A stretch of DNA of 64,000 nt from Elephas maximus indicus (lineage: Eukaryota > Chordata > Mammalia > Proboscidea > Elephantidae). Both the position numbers and the translations under genes were made by a program. How positions within the stretch are numbered: position 1 is the stretch's first letter; every line of letters begins with the position of its first letter. Shown here one piece after another: positions 11,131 through 23,698 of the stretch. The stretch spans positions 34,422,378-34,486,377 of the forward strand of contig NC_064839.1 of the NCBI RefSeq assembly GCF_024166365.1, read 5' to 3'. Below the pieces are notes generated by a model. That model saw nothing but the letters and a program-made list of their open reading frames with translations. It did not search any database and was not told where the DNA came from.

Positions 11131-12032
11131 GAACGAACAGTATCTTCTCAGTCCTGCCCTTTTTCGCCTTACACACACACATTCATCAGTCCTTTCCTTA
11201 AAGAACCTGCCTGTGTTCTACTCTAGTTTACAAAGGCATCAATGAGAGACCCGTGTAGTTAGAAGCTGCACCCAAAGGCCTTTCTTGGAGGAAGGTCTTA
11301 GAGGACCAGGCCCCCCGTGTAGAGACGTACTTCAAGGAACAGTGAGGTTTGGGGCCTTGTGTTAGAAAGGCTGGATTTCAAATACAAAACTGTTACAGAA
11401 AAGCATTTCATTGAACAGTTGCGACCCCACAGGGGCCAGAAAGGGCTGGAAAAAAGAACCATGTGAGCTTCAGGGAGGTGCTGCTCGACTCTCTTTAGCC
11501 TCTTGCTGCTCCAGGTGGCAGGTCTCCCTGGGTCTCTTTATTCTGCCTCCTGAGACTCCAGATGGGAGGCTCCCTGAGTAGCTATAGATTGCTTCTTCTT
11601 GGTCTTCTCCAGTTTCAGGAAGCGCAGCCTCTCCTGGTTTCTCCTGGTGGCCACTGGCAATGACTCAAAGCAGGAGCCCCCTGCTAGACCATTCTGTACC
11701 CTCCCTCTGCACCTGGTTCTTCCTTGGTTAACAGGGTAGATTCTCTTTCTTCTATCCAAGAAGGGACTCTAGAGGCTTGAGCAGGGGAGCATCAGGTTTT
11801 CTTCCAGGCCAGCTTCAGCCCCTGGTATGTTCAAACAGCAGCCTCTCATTTCAAACCTCAGTTTTCAAGGTTCCTTGCCAATGGCCAGATGGTATGGAAG
11901 GGGGCTGCTGGCTGGGGAAGGCTCAGGGAGAATGGCTCAGGTTCTCCTCCAGTGGGGAGCAGTGGCAGTCACTGCAAGAAGAGGCACTAGCTATCTTAGG
12001 CAGTTAAATATGTGTGCTCTCCATAGAGTGGC
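11131..12032. other. Downstream flank / 3' UTR region of DPEP2NB
   Basis: Unique-looking DNA. On the minus strand, AATAAA at 11542-11537 lies about 490 bp past the DPEP2NB stop and is the nearest plausible poly(A) signal that I see. A 73-codon minus frame at 11538-11759 begins with TTG rather than ATG and matches nothing I know, so it is left unannotated. Confidence 0.35.
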
Positions 12033-13720
12033 TCAGCCAGAGAGCTTCTGGGGGGTCAGCCTCCTGCCACCATGCTGCAAGCGCCGAATTTTGGGCCTGG
12101 AGCAGCCTGGGTCTTCATGAGACTCTGCCAGAGGATAGCATCTCTTGGGATCCCGGCTGGGGGTTGGCTTCTCTGCTTCCACCTTTGCTGGGATGGCCAC
12201 AGGAGCATCCCCATAGGCCCGGTAGCCGCCAACCAGGCAATATGTCTCCCCATGCCAGCCTACCTGGGTTTCTCCATACCCTCGGTAGAGGACATGGTAG
12301 TGACGAGGTGTAGGAAGATAAGTGGGAGCCACAGCTGCTGGGAAGAAAACCAGAACTGATCAGTCATGTTTGCTTTACACAGTCACCTGCCAGGACCTCC
12401 CCTGTCTCACATCTCTCCATTTCTGGCTGAAGCCCTCTTAACTGCTTGGCATTCAAAACACAGCCTTGGCCCATAGCCTCTAAGCATCCCCTGCAGAAGG
12501 GATATTGGTTGTAAAAGCAGTCCCATGGAGCCTATGGCAGCAGAATAAGACTTGGAAGTCTATTCCCCATTCCCAGAGAAAATGGTAGAACCCAAAAATG
12601 ACTGCAGTCAGGCTCCCTCAATCTCTCCCTTCCACAATCCATGAAACTTTTCTTAAGGCCTGTCACTTCTGAGGTATTAATGGGAATGGTTTCCAAGTTT
12701 TGGAAATCTAATATAAATTGCTTAAGAACCACTCCCAAGGAGCCCTGGTGGCACAATAGTTAAACACTTGGCTGCTAACCAAAAGGTTGGTGGTTTGAAT
12801 CCACCAGCTGCTTCATGGTAGAAAGAAAACCTTGGAAATGCTATGGAGGCAGTTCTACTCTGTCCTGTAGGGTCGCTATGAGTTGGAATCAATTTGATGG
12901 CATTGGGTTTGTTTTTTTTAAGAACTCTTCCCACCTTGGCAGTTCCTCTTGGGCCCCATTCATATTACCTGGTTCAACCATACTGAACTCTAACCTTCTG
13001 ATACCTTTATCTAGATTAGAAAAAGGCAAAGGTACTGAGGCAGAGTGACCAGGAGGTTCAGAACCAGATTCTGGGTACCAACTCCAAGCTCTTCACATTG
13101 ACCCCACCTCCTGGAACACTGTTTCCTCAGATCCCCAGTTTCAGTGTCACATCATCTCCCCTTGGTTCTTCTGCTCTTCCCAGCTATGACACCACCCTTT
13201 CCCAGCACTCGGCATCTCGGTAGGAGATGTGTCTAAGGTGACCCATGGGTCTCATGATAGAAGAGTGAAAGTGGAGGGTCGGAAGGTGAGCTTCATGAAA
13301 GGCCCTCAATAGCTCTGTCTCAAACTGCTGTGTACGCTTTGCCAATAAAAACACATTCGGCTTCTGCTTAGAGGCCAGTCAGGAAAGGGTCTGGATGGGT
13401 GCATCTTGTAGCACAAAGGGGAAAGCTAGCTTTATAAAGATTAGAACCTAACTTATGCAGGGATGACACTTCACTTACTATCAACAGTGAGCAGGTGTGG
13501 GGCAATGTGGGGCACTGAAGGAACCCCAGACCACTGGTACAATTTATGGGGAAGTTCTGAGTTGTAGTGGGCAAGCCCAAAAAGAATAGGTGGCAGCCTG
13601 GTGAGGCTGTGTGTACAAAATAACTCTTGTACAGATGCCTGGCCTAGGCCTACCTGCTGTGCTGCCTTCCCACGGGACAGAGGACAAATTAGAGTGAATA
13701 TAGAAGATCCGGTCAGACAT
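12033..13720 (-). CDS. DPEP2NB: DPEP2NB, DPEP2-neighbour protein, two coding exons
   Basis: Small protein of unknown function, named in human for its place beside DPEP2. Coding exon 1 is 13654-13720 (ATG at 13720-13718; MSDRIFYIHSNLSSVPWEG, then STA plus one base), followed by donor gtaggc. Coding exon 2 is 12033-12337. The phases (1 + 2 bases) join to give a 123-residue protein ending RRLTPQKLSG and a TGA at 12035-12033. The middle reads PRHYHVLYRGYGETQVGWHG, then ETYCLVGGYRAYGDAP, and agrees closely with the human DPEP2NB sequence as I recall it. No signal peptide, membrane segment or known domain is visible; the C-terminal half is Lys/Arg-rich. The exon 2 acceptor is a tandem cagcag, so a 122-residue form is possible. 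Non-coding exons were not determined. Confidence 0.85.
12738..12919 (+). repeat. AfroSINE inside the DPEP2NB intron
   Basis: Head gagccctggtggcacaatag, B-box-like gtttgaatcc and tail gagttggaatcaatttgatg. Imperfect flanking duplication (12724-12737 against 12920-12933, three mismatches), so an older copy. Confidence 0.85.
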
Positions 13721-14799
13721 TCTCTCTCAAGCAACCAAATCGACTGCTGTCTCGTAGAGAACTGGTAGGGAAGTTTCCCCGAGGGCACTACGCTTGCGTA
13801 GTTACCTGCCATGGAAACTGAGAAGACCTGTGAGGTCATCATTATAGTGAGGTCACATGAGGAATCTTTGAGTTGGGGGGCAGGCTACAGGCTCTCCGGG
13901 TTTTGTGGAGAAGAACAGGGTGGAGACAGAGAGGCACCCTGCCTGGGCCTTCACACCTGACCCTCTCCACTCATGTCCTAGTCAAGTAGCCACTTCCTGT
14001 GGAGCCCACCTGTGGGGCTGGCACAGCCACAGTGATCACAGGAGGGCAAGAGAAACCCAAACTCTGAGACTGCCTTTAGAGGCAAGATTGACCTAAAAGA
14101 CAGCTAGGTTGTACGGCACTTACCACAAGCACTCAACAGTTGGAGGAAGACATTCTGATTTGTGTGGACAGGGGAATAAGGGAAGGCTTCTTGGAGGTGG
14201 GCCTGAAGGACAAGTGAGATCTGGACATATGGAAAGGAGAGGAAGGACTTTTCTAGTTGGGAAAAATAAAAGCAAAGAGAGACTCTGTTCTCAACCTTGT
14301 CCAGCTTCAAATGTAAATTTATAGAATCCTCATGTTTTTAACAGCTGAGGACTCAAGAAAACTAAGAGGTTTAAGGGACCACTTAAGCTCACACAGGTAG
14401 TGGAGAGGTGTTTTGCTAATGCTAGGGGGTCACTGAGGGCTTCAGATTTATAGCTGATAGAGATGCAAGGACAAGCTCATGACATCTAAAGGTGACGGGA
14501 CACTGAGAGGGATGTTGAAGGTGCTCTAAGGCAGAATGAGGGTCATGAATAAATTCACAGAGTGGGAGTGAATGATGGGCCCATTTAAACATGACATTCA
14601 AAACAAATAAATTGACAAACTTATCATTACACACCCCTCCACTCAAAAAGGCAATGACAACAAACTCAATGATGATGAAAGGATGAGATGGGAGCTGGAC
14701 ATTGGCCCAGGTGAAAAATGGTCAATAGTGATGAGGTGCTATGGAGGCAGAAGAGGAGATAGAAAAGCCAGCTTTTAGCCTGATCAGGCCCACACTACT
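13721..14799. other. Upstream flank of DPEP2NB
   Basis: Mostly unique-looking. Bases 14160-14250 resemble an ancient mammalian repeat also seen near 32500 (gaaggcttcttggaggtggg block). No TATA box or CpG island is evident near the DPEP2NB start. Confidence 0.35.
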
Positions 14800-16179
14800 G
14801 TTGTCAGGTGCTGTCAGTCACTTCCAACAGAATGAGACACTGCCAGTCCCGTGCCACCCTCACCATTGTTGCTATGCTTGAGCCCATCGTTGCTGCCATT
14901 GTGTCATTCCATCTCATTGATGGTCTTCCTCTTTTACTGACCCTCTACTTTACCAAGTATGATGTCCTTATCCAAGGACTGATCCCTCCTGATAACATGT
15001 CCAAAGCATGTGAGATGAAATTTCGCCATTCTCGCTTCTGAGGAGCACTCTGGTTGTACTTCTTCCAAGACAGATTTGTTCGTTCTTCTGGCCAAACCAA
15101 AAAACCAACCAAACCCAGTGCCATCAAGTCGATTCCGACTCATAGCGACCCTATAGGATAGAGTAGAACTGCCCCATAGAGTTTCCAAGGAGCACCTGGT
15201 GGATATGAACTGCCAACCCTTTGGTTAGCAGCCATAGCACTTAACCACTATGCCACCAGGGTTTCCCATTCTTCTGGCAGTCCATGGTATATTCAATATT
15301 CTTTGCCAACACCATAATTCAAAGGCATCAACTCCTTTTCCGTCTTCCTTATTCATTGTCCAGCTTTCGCATGTATATGAGGCTAATGAAAATACCATGG
15401 CTTGAGTCAAGTAAAGCTTAGTCCTCAAAGTGACATTTTTGCTTTTTAACACTTCAAGGAGATCTTTTATAGCAGATTTGCCCAATGCAATATGTTTGAA
15501 TTCTTGACTGCTATTTCCATGGCCGTTAATTGTAGATCCAAGTAAAATGAAATCCTGAACAACTTGAATATTTTCTCTGTTTATCGTGATGTTGCTCATT
15601 GGGCCAGTTGTGAGGATTTTTGTTTTCTTTATGTTGAGGCGTAATCCATACTGAAAGGTGTAGCCTTTGATCTTCATCAATAAGTGCTTCAAGTCTTTGC
15701 TTTCAGCAGTCAAGGTTGTGTCATCTGCATATCACAGGTTGTTAATGAGTATTCTTCCAATCCTGATGCCGCCTTTTCTTCATATAGTACAGCTTCTCAG
15801 ATTATTTGCTCAGCATACAGACTGTATAAGTATGGTGAAAGAATACAACTCTGACACATCCTTTCATGATTTTAAGCCATGTAATATCCCCCTGTTCCTT
15901 CTGAATGACTGACTTTTGGTCTATGTACAGGTTTCTCATGAACACAATTAAGTGTTCTGGAATTCCCATTCTGCACAATGTTACCGGTAATTTGTTACGA
16001 GCCATACAGTTGAATGCCTTGGCATAGCCAATAAAACACAGGCAAACATCTTTCTGGTATTCTCTGCTTTCGCCAAGATCTATATCACATCAGCAATGAT
16101 ATCCCTTGTTCCACATCCTATTCTGAATCCGGCTTGAATTTCTGACAGTTCCCTGTAGATGTACTGCTGCAACCACTTT
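14800..16179 (-). mobile_element. RTE (BovB-type) LINE, 3' part, interrupted by an AfroSINE and cut by an L1
   Basis: Minus-strand RTE. The terminal tail is at 14800 (reading cagcacctgacaacag on the minus strand). The RT-derived frame at 15225-15713 contains SKDLKHLLMKIKGYTFQYGL and ESWTMNKED, like the plus-strand copy at 7717. An AfroSINE occupies 15093-15268. The RTE text stops at 16179 (ctgcaaccacttt) and resumes at 23699 (ctgcaaccatttt) on the far side of a 7.5 kb L1. The coding frames are interrupted and the copy is older than the L1 and the SINE. Confidence 0.9.
15093..15268 (-). repeat. AfroSINE inserted in RTE
   Basis: Short form, complete, ending at the head caccagggtttccc. A perfect 10-bp target-site duplication TTCTTCTGGC lies at 15083-15092 and 15269-15278, inside RTE sequence. 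Confidence 0.93.
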
Positions 16180-19100
16180 ATTTTTTAATTTTTTATAATT
16201 TTTATTGTGCTTTAAGTGAAAGTTTACAAATCAAGTCAGTCTCTCACACAAAAACCCACATACACCTTCCTACACACTCCCAATTACTCTCCCCCTAATG
16301 AGACAGCCCGCTCTCACCCTCCACTCTCTTTTCATGTCCATTTCACCAGCTTCTAAGCCCCTCCACCCTCTCATCTCCCCTCCAGGCAGGAGATGTCAAC
16401 ATAGTCTTAAGTGTCCACCTGATCCAAGAAGCTCACTCCTCACCAGCATCCCTCTCTAACCCATTGTCCAGTCCAATCCATGTCTGAAGAGTTCGCTTCG
16501 GGAATGGTTCCTGTCCTGGGCCAACAGAAGGTCTGGGGGCCATGACCACTGGGGTCCTTCTAGTCTCAGTCAGACCATTAAGTCTGGTCTTATGAGATTT
16601 TGGGGTCTGCATCCCATTGCTCTCCTGCTCCCTCAGGGGTTCTCTGTTGTGTTCCCTGTCAGAGCAGTCATCGGTTGTAGCTGGGCACCATCTAATTCTT
16701 ATGGTCACAGGACGATGTAGTCTTTGGTTCATGTGGCCCTTTCTGTCTCTTGGGCTCGTAATCACCTTGTGTCCTTGGTGTTCTTCATTCTCCTTTGATC
16801 CTGGTGGGTTGAGACCAACTGATGCATCTTAGATGGCTGCTTGCTAGCGTTTAAGACTCCAGACGCCACTCTTCAAAGTGGGATGCAGAATGTTTTTTTT
16901 AATAGATTTTATTATGCCAATTGACTTAGATGTCCCCTGGAACCATGGTCCCCAGACCCCTGCCCCTGCTACACTGGCCTTCGAAGCATTCAGTTTATTC
17001 AGGAAACTTCTTTGCTTTTGGTTTAGTCCAATTGTGCTGACCTCCCTTGTATTGTGTGCTGTCTTTTCCTTCACCTAAAGTAGTTCCTATCTACTATCTA
17101 ATTAGTGAATGCCCCTCTCTCACCCTCCCTCTCTCACCCCTTGCATAACCACAAAAGAATGTTTTCTTCTCAGTTTAAACTATTTCTCAAGTTCTTATAA
17201 TAGTGGTCTTATACAATATTTGTCCTTTTACAACTGACTAATTTCACTCAGCATAATGCCTTCCAGGTTCCTCCATGTTATGAAATGTTTCACAGATTCC
17301 TCACTGTTCTTTATCAATGCGTAGTATTCCATTGTGTGAATATACCATAATTTATCCATTCATCTGTTGATGGGCACCTTGGTTGCTTCCATCTTTTTGC
17401 TATTGTTAACAGTGCTGCAATAAACGTGGGTGTGCATATATCTGTTCGTGTAAAGGCTCTTATTTCTCTAGGATATATTCCAAGGAGTGGGATTCCTGGA
17501 TTGTATGGTAGTTCTATTTCTAGCTTTTTAAGGAAGCGCCAAATTGATTTCCAAAGTGGTTATACCATTTTACATTCCCATCAGTAGTGTATAAGTGTTC
17601 CAATCTCTCCACAGCCTCTCCAACATTTGTTATTTTGTGTTTTTTGAATTAATGCCAGCCTTGTTGGAATGAGATGAAATCTCATTGTAGTTTTGATCTG
17701 CATTTCTCTAATGGCTAATTATTGTGAATATTTCCTCATATATCTGTTAGTGACCTGGATGTCTTCTTTAGTGAAGTGTCTATTCATATCTTTTGCCCAT
17801 TTTTAAATTGGGTTATTTGTCTTTTTGCAGTTGAGTTTTTGAAGCATCATGTAGATTTTAGAGATCAGGCGCTGATCAGAAATGTCATAGCTAAAAACTT
17901 TTTCCCAGTCTGTAGGTAGTCTTTTTACTCTTTTGGTGAAGTCTTTGGATGAGCATAGGTGTTTGATTTTTAGGAGCTCCCAGTTATCTAGTTTTTCTTT
18001 TGCATTCTTATAATGTTTTGTATACTGTTTATACCATGTATTAGGGCTCCTAACGTTGTCCCTATTTTTTCTTCCATGATCTTTATCATTTTAGATTTTA
18101 TATTTAGGTCTTTGATCCATTTTGAGCTCATTTTTGTGCACAGAGTGAGGTATGGGTCTTGTTTCATTTTTTTGCAGTTGGATACCCAGTTATGCCAGCA
18201 CCATTTGTTAAAAAGACTCTTTTCCCCATTTAACTGTTTTGGGGCCTTTGTCAAATATCAACTGCTCATATGTGGATGGATTTATGTTTGGATTCTCAAT
18301 TCTGTTCCATTGGTCCATGTGTCTGTTGTACCAGTACCAGGCTGTTTTGACTACTGTGGCAGTATAACAGGTTCTAAAATCTGGTAAAGTAAGGCTTCCC
18401 ACTTTGTTCTTCTTGTTTCAGTAATGCCTTATTTATCAGGGGCCCCTTTCCCTTCCATAAGAAGTTGGTGATTCGTTTCTCCATCTCATTAAAGAATGTC
18501 CTTGGGATTTGGATCAGAATTGCATTAAATGTATAGATTGCTTTTGGTAGAATAGATATTTTTATAAAGTTAAGTCTTCCTATCCACGACCAAGGTATGT
18601 TCTTCCACTTATGTAAGTCTCTTGGTTTCTTGCAGAAGTGTACTGTAGTTTTCTTTGTATAAGTCTTTTACCTCTCTGGTAAGATTTATTCCTAAGTATT
18701 TTATCTTCTTGGGGGCTACTGTAAACGGCATTGATTTCGTGATTTCCTCTTCGATGTTCTTTTTGTTGGTGTAGAGGAATCCAATGGATTTTTGTATGTT
18801 TATCTTGTATCCGGATAGTCTGCTGAACTCTTCTATTAGTTTCAGTAGTTTTCTGGAGGATTCCTTAGGGTTTTCTGTGTATAAGATCATGTCATCTGCA
18901 AATAGTCATACTTTTACTTCTTCTTTGCGAATCTGGATGCCCTTTATTTCATTATCTAGCCTAATTGCTCTAGCTAGGACTTCCAACACAATGTTGAATA
19001 AGAGTGGTGATAAAGGGCACCCATGTCTGGGTCCCGATCTCAATGGGAATGCTTTCAGGCTCTCTCCATGTAGGGTGATGTTGGCTGTTGGCTTTGTATA

Positions 19101-21338
19101 AATGCCCTTTATTATGTTGAGGAATTTTCCTTCTATTCCTATTTTGCTGAGAGTTTTCATCATGAACGGGTGTTAAACTTTGTCAAATGCCTTTTCTGCA
19201 TCAATTGATAAAATCATGTGATTCTTGTCTTTTGTTTCATTTATGTGGTGGATTACATTAATTGTTTTTCTAGTGTTGAACCATCCCTGCATACCTGGTA
19301 TGAATCCTACTTGGTCATGGCGAATTATTTTTTTGATATGTTGTTGAATTCTATTGGCTAGAATTTTGTTGAGGATTTTTGCATCTACATTCATGAGGGA
19401 TATAGGTCTATAATTTTCTTTTCTTGTGGTGTCTTTACCTGGTTTTGGTATCAGGGATATGGTGGCTTCACAGAATGAGTTTGGGAGTTTCCGTCCTTTT
19501 CTATGCTCTGAAATACCTTTAGTAGTAGTGGTGTTAACTCTTCTCTGAAAGTTTGGTAAAACTCTGCAGTGAAGCCATCCGGACCTGGACTTTTTTTTGT
19601 TGGGAGTTTTTGATTACCTTTTCAATCTCTTCTTTTGTTATGGGTCTATTTAGTTGTTCTACCTCTGTTTGTGTTAGTTTAAGTAGGTAGTGTGTTTCTA
19701 GGAATTCATCCATTTCTCCTAGGTTTTCAAATTTGTTAGAGTGCAGTTTTTCATAGTAATCCGATATGACCGTTTTAATTTCATTTCAGTCTGTTGTAAT
19801 ATCACCCATCTCATTTCTTATTCGGGTTATTTGCTTCCTCTCCTGTTTTTCTTTTCTCAGTATGACCAGTGGTTTATCAATTTTGTTGGTTTTTTTCAAA
19901 AAAACCAGCTTTGATCTTGTTAATTCTTTCAATTCTTTTTCTGTTTCATTTAGTTCAGCTCTGATTTTTATTATTAGTTTTCTTCTGGTGCCTGTGGGTT
20001 TCTTTTGTTGCTCTCTTTCTGTTTGTTCAAGTTGTAGGGATAATTCTTTGATTTTGCCCCTTCTTTTTGCATGTGTGCATTTATTGATATAAATTGGCCT
20101 CTGAGCACCACTTTTGCTGTGTCCCAAAAGTTCTGACAGGAAGTGTTTTCTTTCTCATTGGATTCTCTGAATTTCTTTATTCCATCCTTAATGTGTTCTA
20201 TAATCCAGTCTTTTTTGAGCAGGGTATTGTTCAGTTTCCAAGTGTTTGATTTCTTTTCCCTGCTTTTCCTGTTATTGATTTCCACTTTTATGGCCTTATG
20301 GTCAGAGAAGGTGCTTTGTAATATTTCAGTGTTTTGGATTCTGGTAAGGCTTGCTTTATGACCTAATATGTGGTCTATTCTAGAGAATGTTCCATGTGCA
20401 CTAGAAAAGAAAGTACACTTCGCTGCTGTTGGGTGGAGTGCTCTGTATATGTCTATGAGATCAAGTTGGTTGATAGTGGCATTTAGATCTTCTGTGTCTT
20501 TATTGAGCTTCTTTCTGGATGTTCTGTCCTTCACCGAAAGTGGTGTGTTGAAGTCTCCTACTATTATTGTGGAGCTGTCTATTTCACTTTTCAATGCTGA
20601 TAGAGTTTGTTTTATATATCTTGCAGCCCTGTCATTGGGTGCATAAATATTTAATATAGTTATGTCTTCTTGGTGTATTTTCCCTTTAATCGTTACATAG
20701 TGTCCTTCCTTATCCTTTCTGAAGGATTTAACTTTAAAGTTTATTTCGTCAGAAATTAATATTGCCACTCCTGCTCTTTTTTGATTGTTGTTTGCTTGAT
20801 GTATTTTTTTTCCAACTTTTGAGTTTTAGTTTATTTGTGTCTCTAAGTCTAAGATGTGTCTCTCGTAGGCAGCATATAGATGGAACTTGTTTTTTAATCC
20901 ATTCTGCAACTCTCTGTCTCTTTATTGGTGCATTTAGTCCATTTACATTAAGGGTAATTATGGATAAGAATGAATTTAGTGCTAACATTTTGATGTCTTT
21001 TTTTGTGTGTTGACAGTTTCTTTTTCCCACTTGATTTTATGTGCTGAGTAGGTTTTCTTTATATATTGTTCTTTCCTCATATTTTTTGATGTTGATTTTG
21101 TTTCTGCTGAGTCTGTATTTTCCCCTTGTATTTTATTTTGATGAGTAGGATTGTTTGTCTCCTTTGTGGTTACCTTATTATTTACCTGTATTTTTCTAAA
21201 TTGAAAACTAACTTTTATTTCTTTGTATCACTGTATCTTCCTCTCCATATGGAAGGTGTATGATTACATTTCTTAGTCCCTCTTCATTATTTTAATGTTG
21301 TCTTCTTTTATATAATAACATTGCTGTTACCCTGTGTT

Positions 21339-21369
<31 letters not shown>

Positions 21370-23698
21370 CTTGCTTTGTTCTTTTGGATTTCCTTTTCTG
21401 GGTTGACTTCTGGTTGGTCTGCCCAGTGTTCTAGTCTTGGGTTGATACCTGATATTATTGATTTTCTAACCAAAGAACTCCCTTCAGTGTTTCTTGTAGT
21501 TTTGGTTTGGTTTTTATGAATTCCCTAAATTTCTGTTTATCTGGAAATGTCCTAATTTCACCTTCATATTTAAGAGACAGTTTTGATGGATATATGATTC
21601 TTGGCAGGCAGTTTTTTTCCTTCAATTTTTTAAATATGTCATCCCATTGCCTTCTTGCCTGCATGGTTTCTGCCGAGTAGTCCGAGCTTATTCTTATTGG
21701 CTCTCCTTTGTAGATGACTTTTTGTTTATCCCTCGCTGCTCTTATAATTCTGTCTTTATTTTTGGTTTTGGCAAGTTTGATTATAATATGTTTTGGTGAC
21801 TTTCTTTTAACATCTACCTTATGTGGAGTTCAATGAGCATCTTGGATAGATATCTTCTCATCTTTCACAATATCAGGGAAGTCTTCTGCCAACAAATCTT
21901 CAACAATTTTCTCTGTATTTTCCGTTATCCCTCCCTGTTCTGGTACTCCAATCACTCATAGGTTATTTCTCTTGGTAGAGTCCCACATGATTCTCAAGGT
22001 TTCTTCATTTTTTAAAATTCTTTTATCTGATTTTTCTTCAAATATATTAGTGCCAAGTGATTTATCTTCGAGTTCAGAAATTCTAGCTTCTACTTGCTCA
22101 ATTCTGCTCCTCTGACTTCCTATTGAGTTGTCTACTTCTGTAATTTTATTGTTAATCTTCTGGATTTCTGATTGCTGCTTATTAAACTTTTCATTATGTT
22201 CCTGAGTAATCTTTATAATTTCAGTTGCTTTATCTGTGTGTTCCTTCGCTTGTTCTGCATATTGCCTCATTTCCTTCCTGATGTCTTGAAGGGTTCTGTA
22301 TATTAAGCTTTTATATTCTGCATCTGGTAATTCCAGGAATGCACTTTCATCTAGGAGATTTGTGTATTCTTTGTTTTGAGGGCCTGTTGAGGTGATCATG
22401 GTCTGTTATTTTATGTGACTTGATATTGACTATTGTCTCTGAGATTTCTATAAGTTGTTTTATTAGTTTATGCTTGCTTGCTGTGTCGTAGCTTCTTGCT
22501 TTGTTTTGGTATACCCCTGTGGGTTGCTTGAGTGAGCTAGCTTGATTATTTTTGCCTTTGGAGCTCTGGTGTCCTGTCCCCAGCAGGCTAGAGCTGTTAT
22601 CAGGTATATCAGTCTAGCAGTCCATTCAGTTTTCTTGTATGAATTCAGCTAAGGTTTCTGGGTAGCTGATCATCAAGTGTGTGGTACAGGCTCTGTCCTA
22701 CAGTCTTAAAGGGGCAGGGGTGATTGGCTTATATACTGGTATCTGATTGCAGCAGGGGGTCACGCTCTGAACAAGGCAGGGGGCCGAGAACGTACCGAGT
22801 GTCTCTGAGGACAACGCGTCCCTGTTCCCCCGAGCGTGCTGGTGGGTGGGTTCTGCAGACGGACCATGGGCACCCAAAGTTTTTGGTTGTAAGGACTGGG
22901 AGGTACCAGTAATCCTTGGACTGCTGTCGTGGGTGGCTGGGTGACCTGAGTGGAGGTACCAGTCCTTAGGTCCCTGATGTGGGTAGGTGAGAACCTTGTT
23001 TAATAGGCAATGTCAAACATCAAACACCCACCTCTCCACCGCACAGCTGAAATGGTTGGAGTTTGCCAACAAGGGCCTATTCTCCTGAGATAGGCCCACA
23101 TAGGTCCATGCTGAAGGGAAAGGTGCTCAAGTTCCACACAGTTTATGCCTGGACAGGAGCCGCTTCTGTCCTGAGCTAACCCGGTTAATGGAGCTAGCCA
23201 ATTATCTTTTCCCCCAAATTGCAAATTTCTTCCTTCCCCAAGGCCGGGAGGATGGCTCTATGTGCTCAACGGGGCCTATCTGAGGCCCAGGGATTCCGCC
23301 GCTGAAGCCGGTTTGGGGTGGGGGGTGCGGTAAAATACACTGAAGTACTTAGATTTTGTCGAGAGTCCCCTTCTTCTCCCGTTCCGGAGGTGTGAGTAGG
23401 CTGTGTGGTTGGCTGCTTCTCCCTGAAGAAACTGCGGCCAAACACTAATACCTGCCCGCCGCGCGGCTCAAGGAATGGTGACTGAGGGCCTGCCGCAATT
23501 CACATCCGGTAACTCCTCTCCACTTTTGAACGGTCTCTTTCTCCCCCTGCCCATCAGTTCATTGTCTAAGCTTGTCTTTGATGCTCAGGGCTCCCAGCTT
23601 GTCACAAATATACTCGTTTTGCTTGTTTTTTCGGGTCTTTGTTTAAAGAGGCCTTGCCGGAAGCGTCTGTCTATTCCGCCATCTTGGCTCCGCCTCCC
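16180..23698 (-). mobile_element. Full-length but inactive L1 LINE (7.5 kb)
   Basis: Reading on the minus strand. The 5' UTR (23698 to about 22400) begins ggaggcggagccaagatggc, a usual L1 5' start with a YY1-type AAGATGG site, and has a CpG-rich stretch near 22.75 kb. ORF1 (about 22399-21455) shows a coiled coil (EQVEARISELEDKS) and a C-terminal part (LSLKYEGEIRTFPDKQKFRE), with a stop between them. ORF2 begins near 21030: endonuclease (SIITLNVNGLNAPIKRQRVA; VGDFNTPLS; SDHKAI), RT ([49 protein letters not shown] near 18.9 kb), then the C-terminal region ([17 protein letters not shown]). ORF2 is split by several stops and frameshifts. The 3' UTR ends near 16184 in a short A/T tail. The flanks CTGCAACCACTTT and CTGCAACCATTTT form a 13-bp duplication with one mismatch. 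Structurally complete, not competent. Confidence 0.95.

Noticed and set aside
11538-11759. 73-codon minus frame near DPEP2NB
   Set aside because: Begins with TTG, matches nothing known, and lies in the likely 3' UTR of DPEP2NB.
14934-15188. Frames joining RTE and AfroSINE sequence
   Set aside because: The AfroSINE insertion at 15093-15268 produces a chance fusion frame with no host gene evidence.
19974-20768. 264-codon endonuclease-like frame
   Set aside because: Part of ORF2 of the L1 at 16180-23698, interrupted on both sides.
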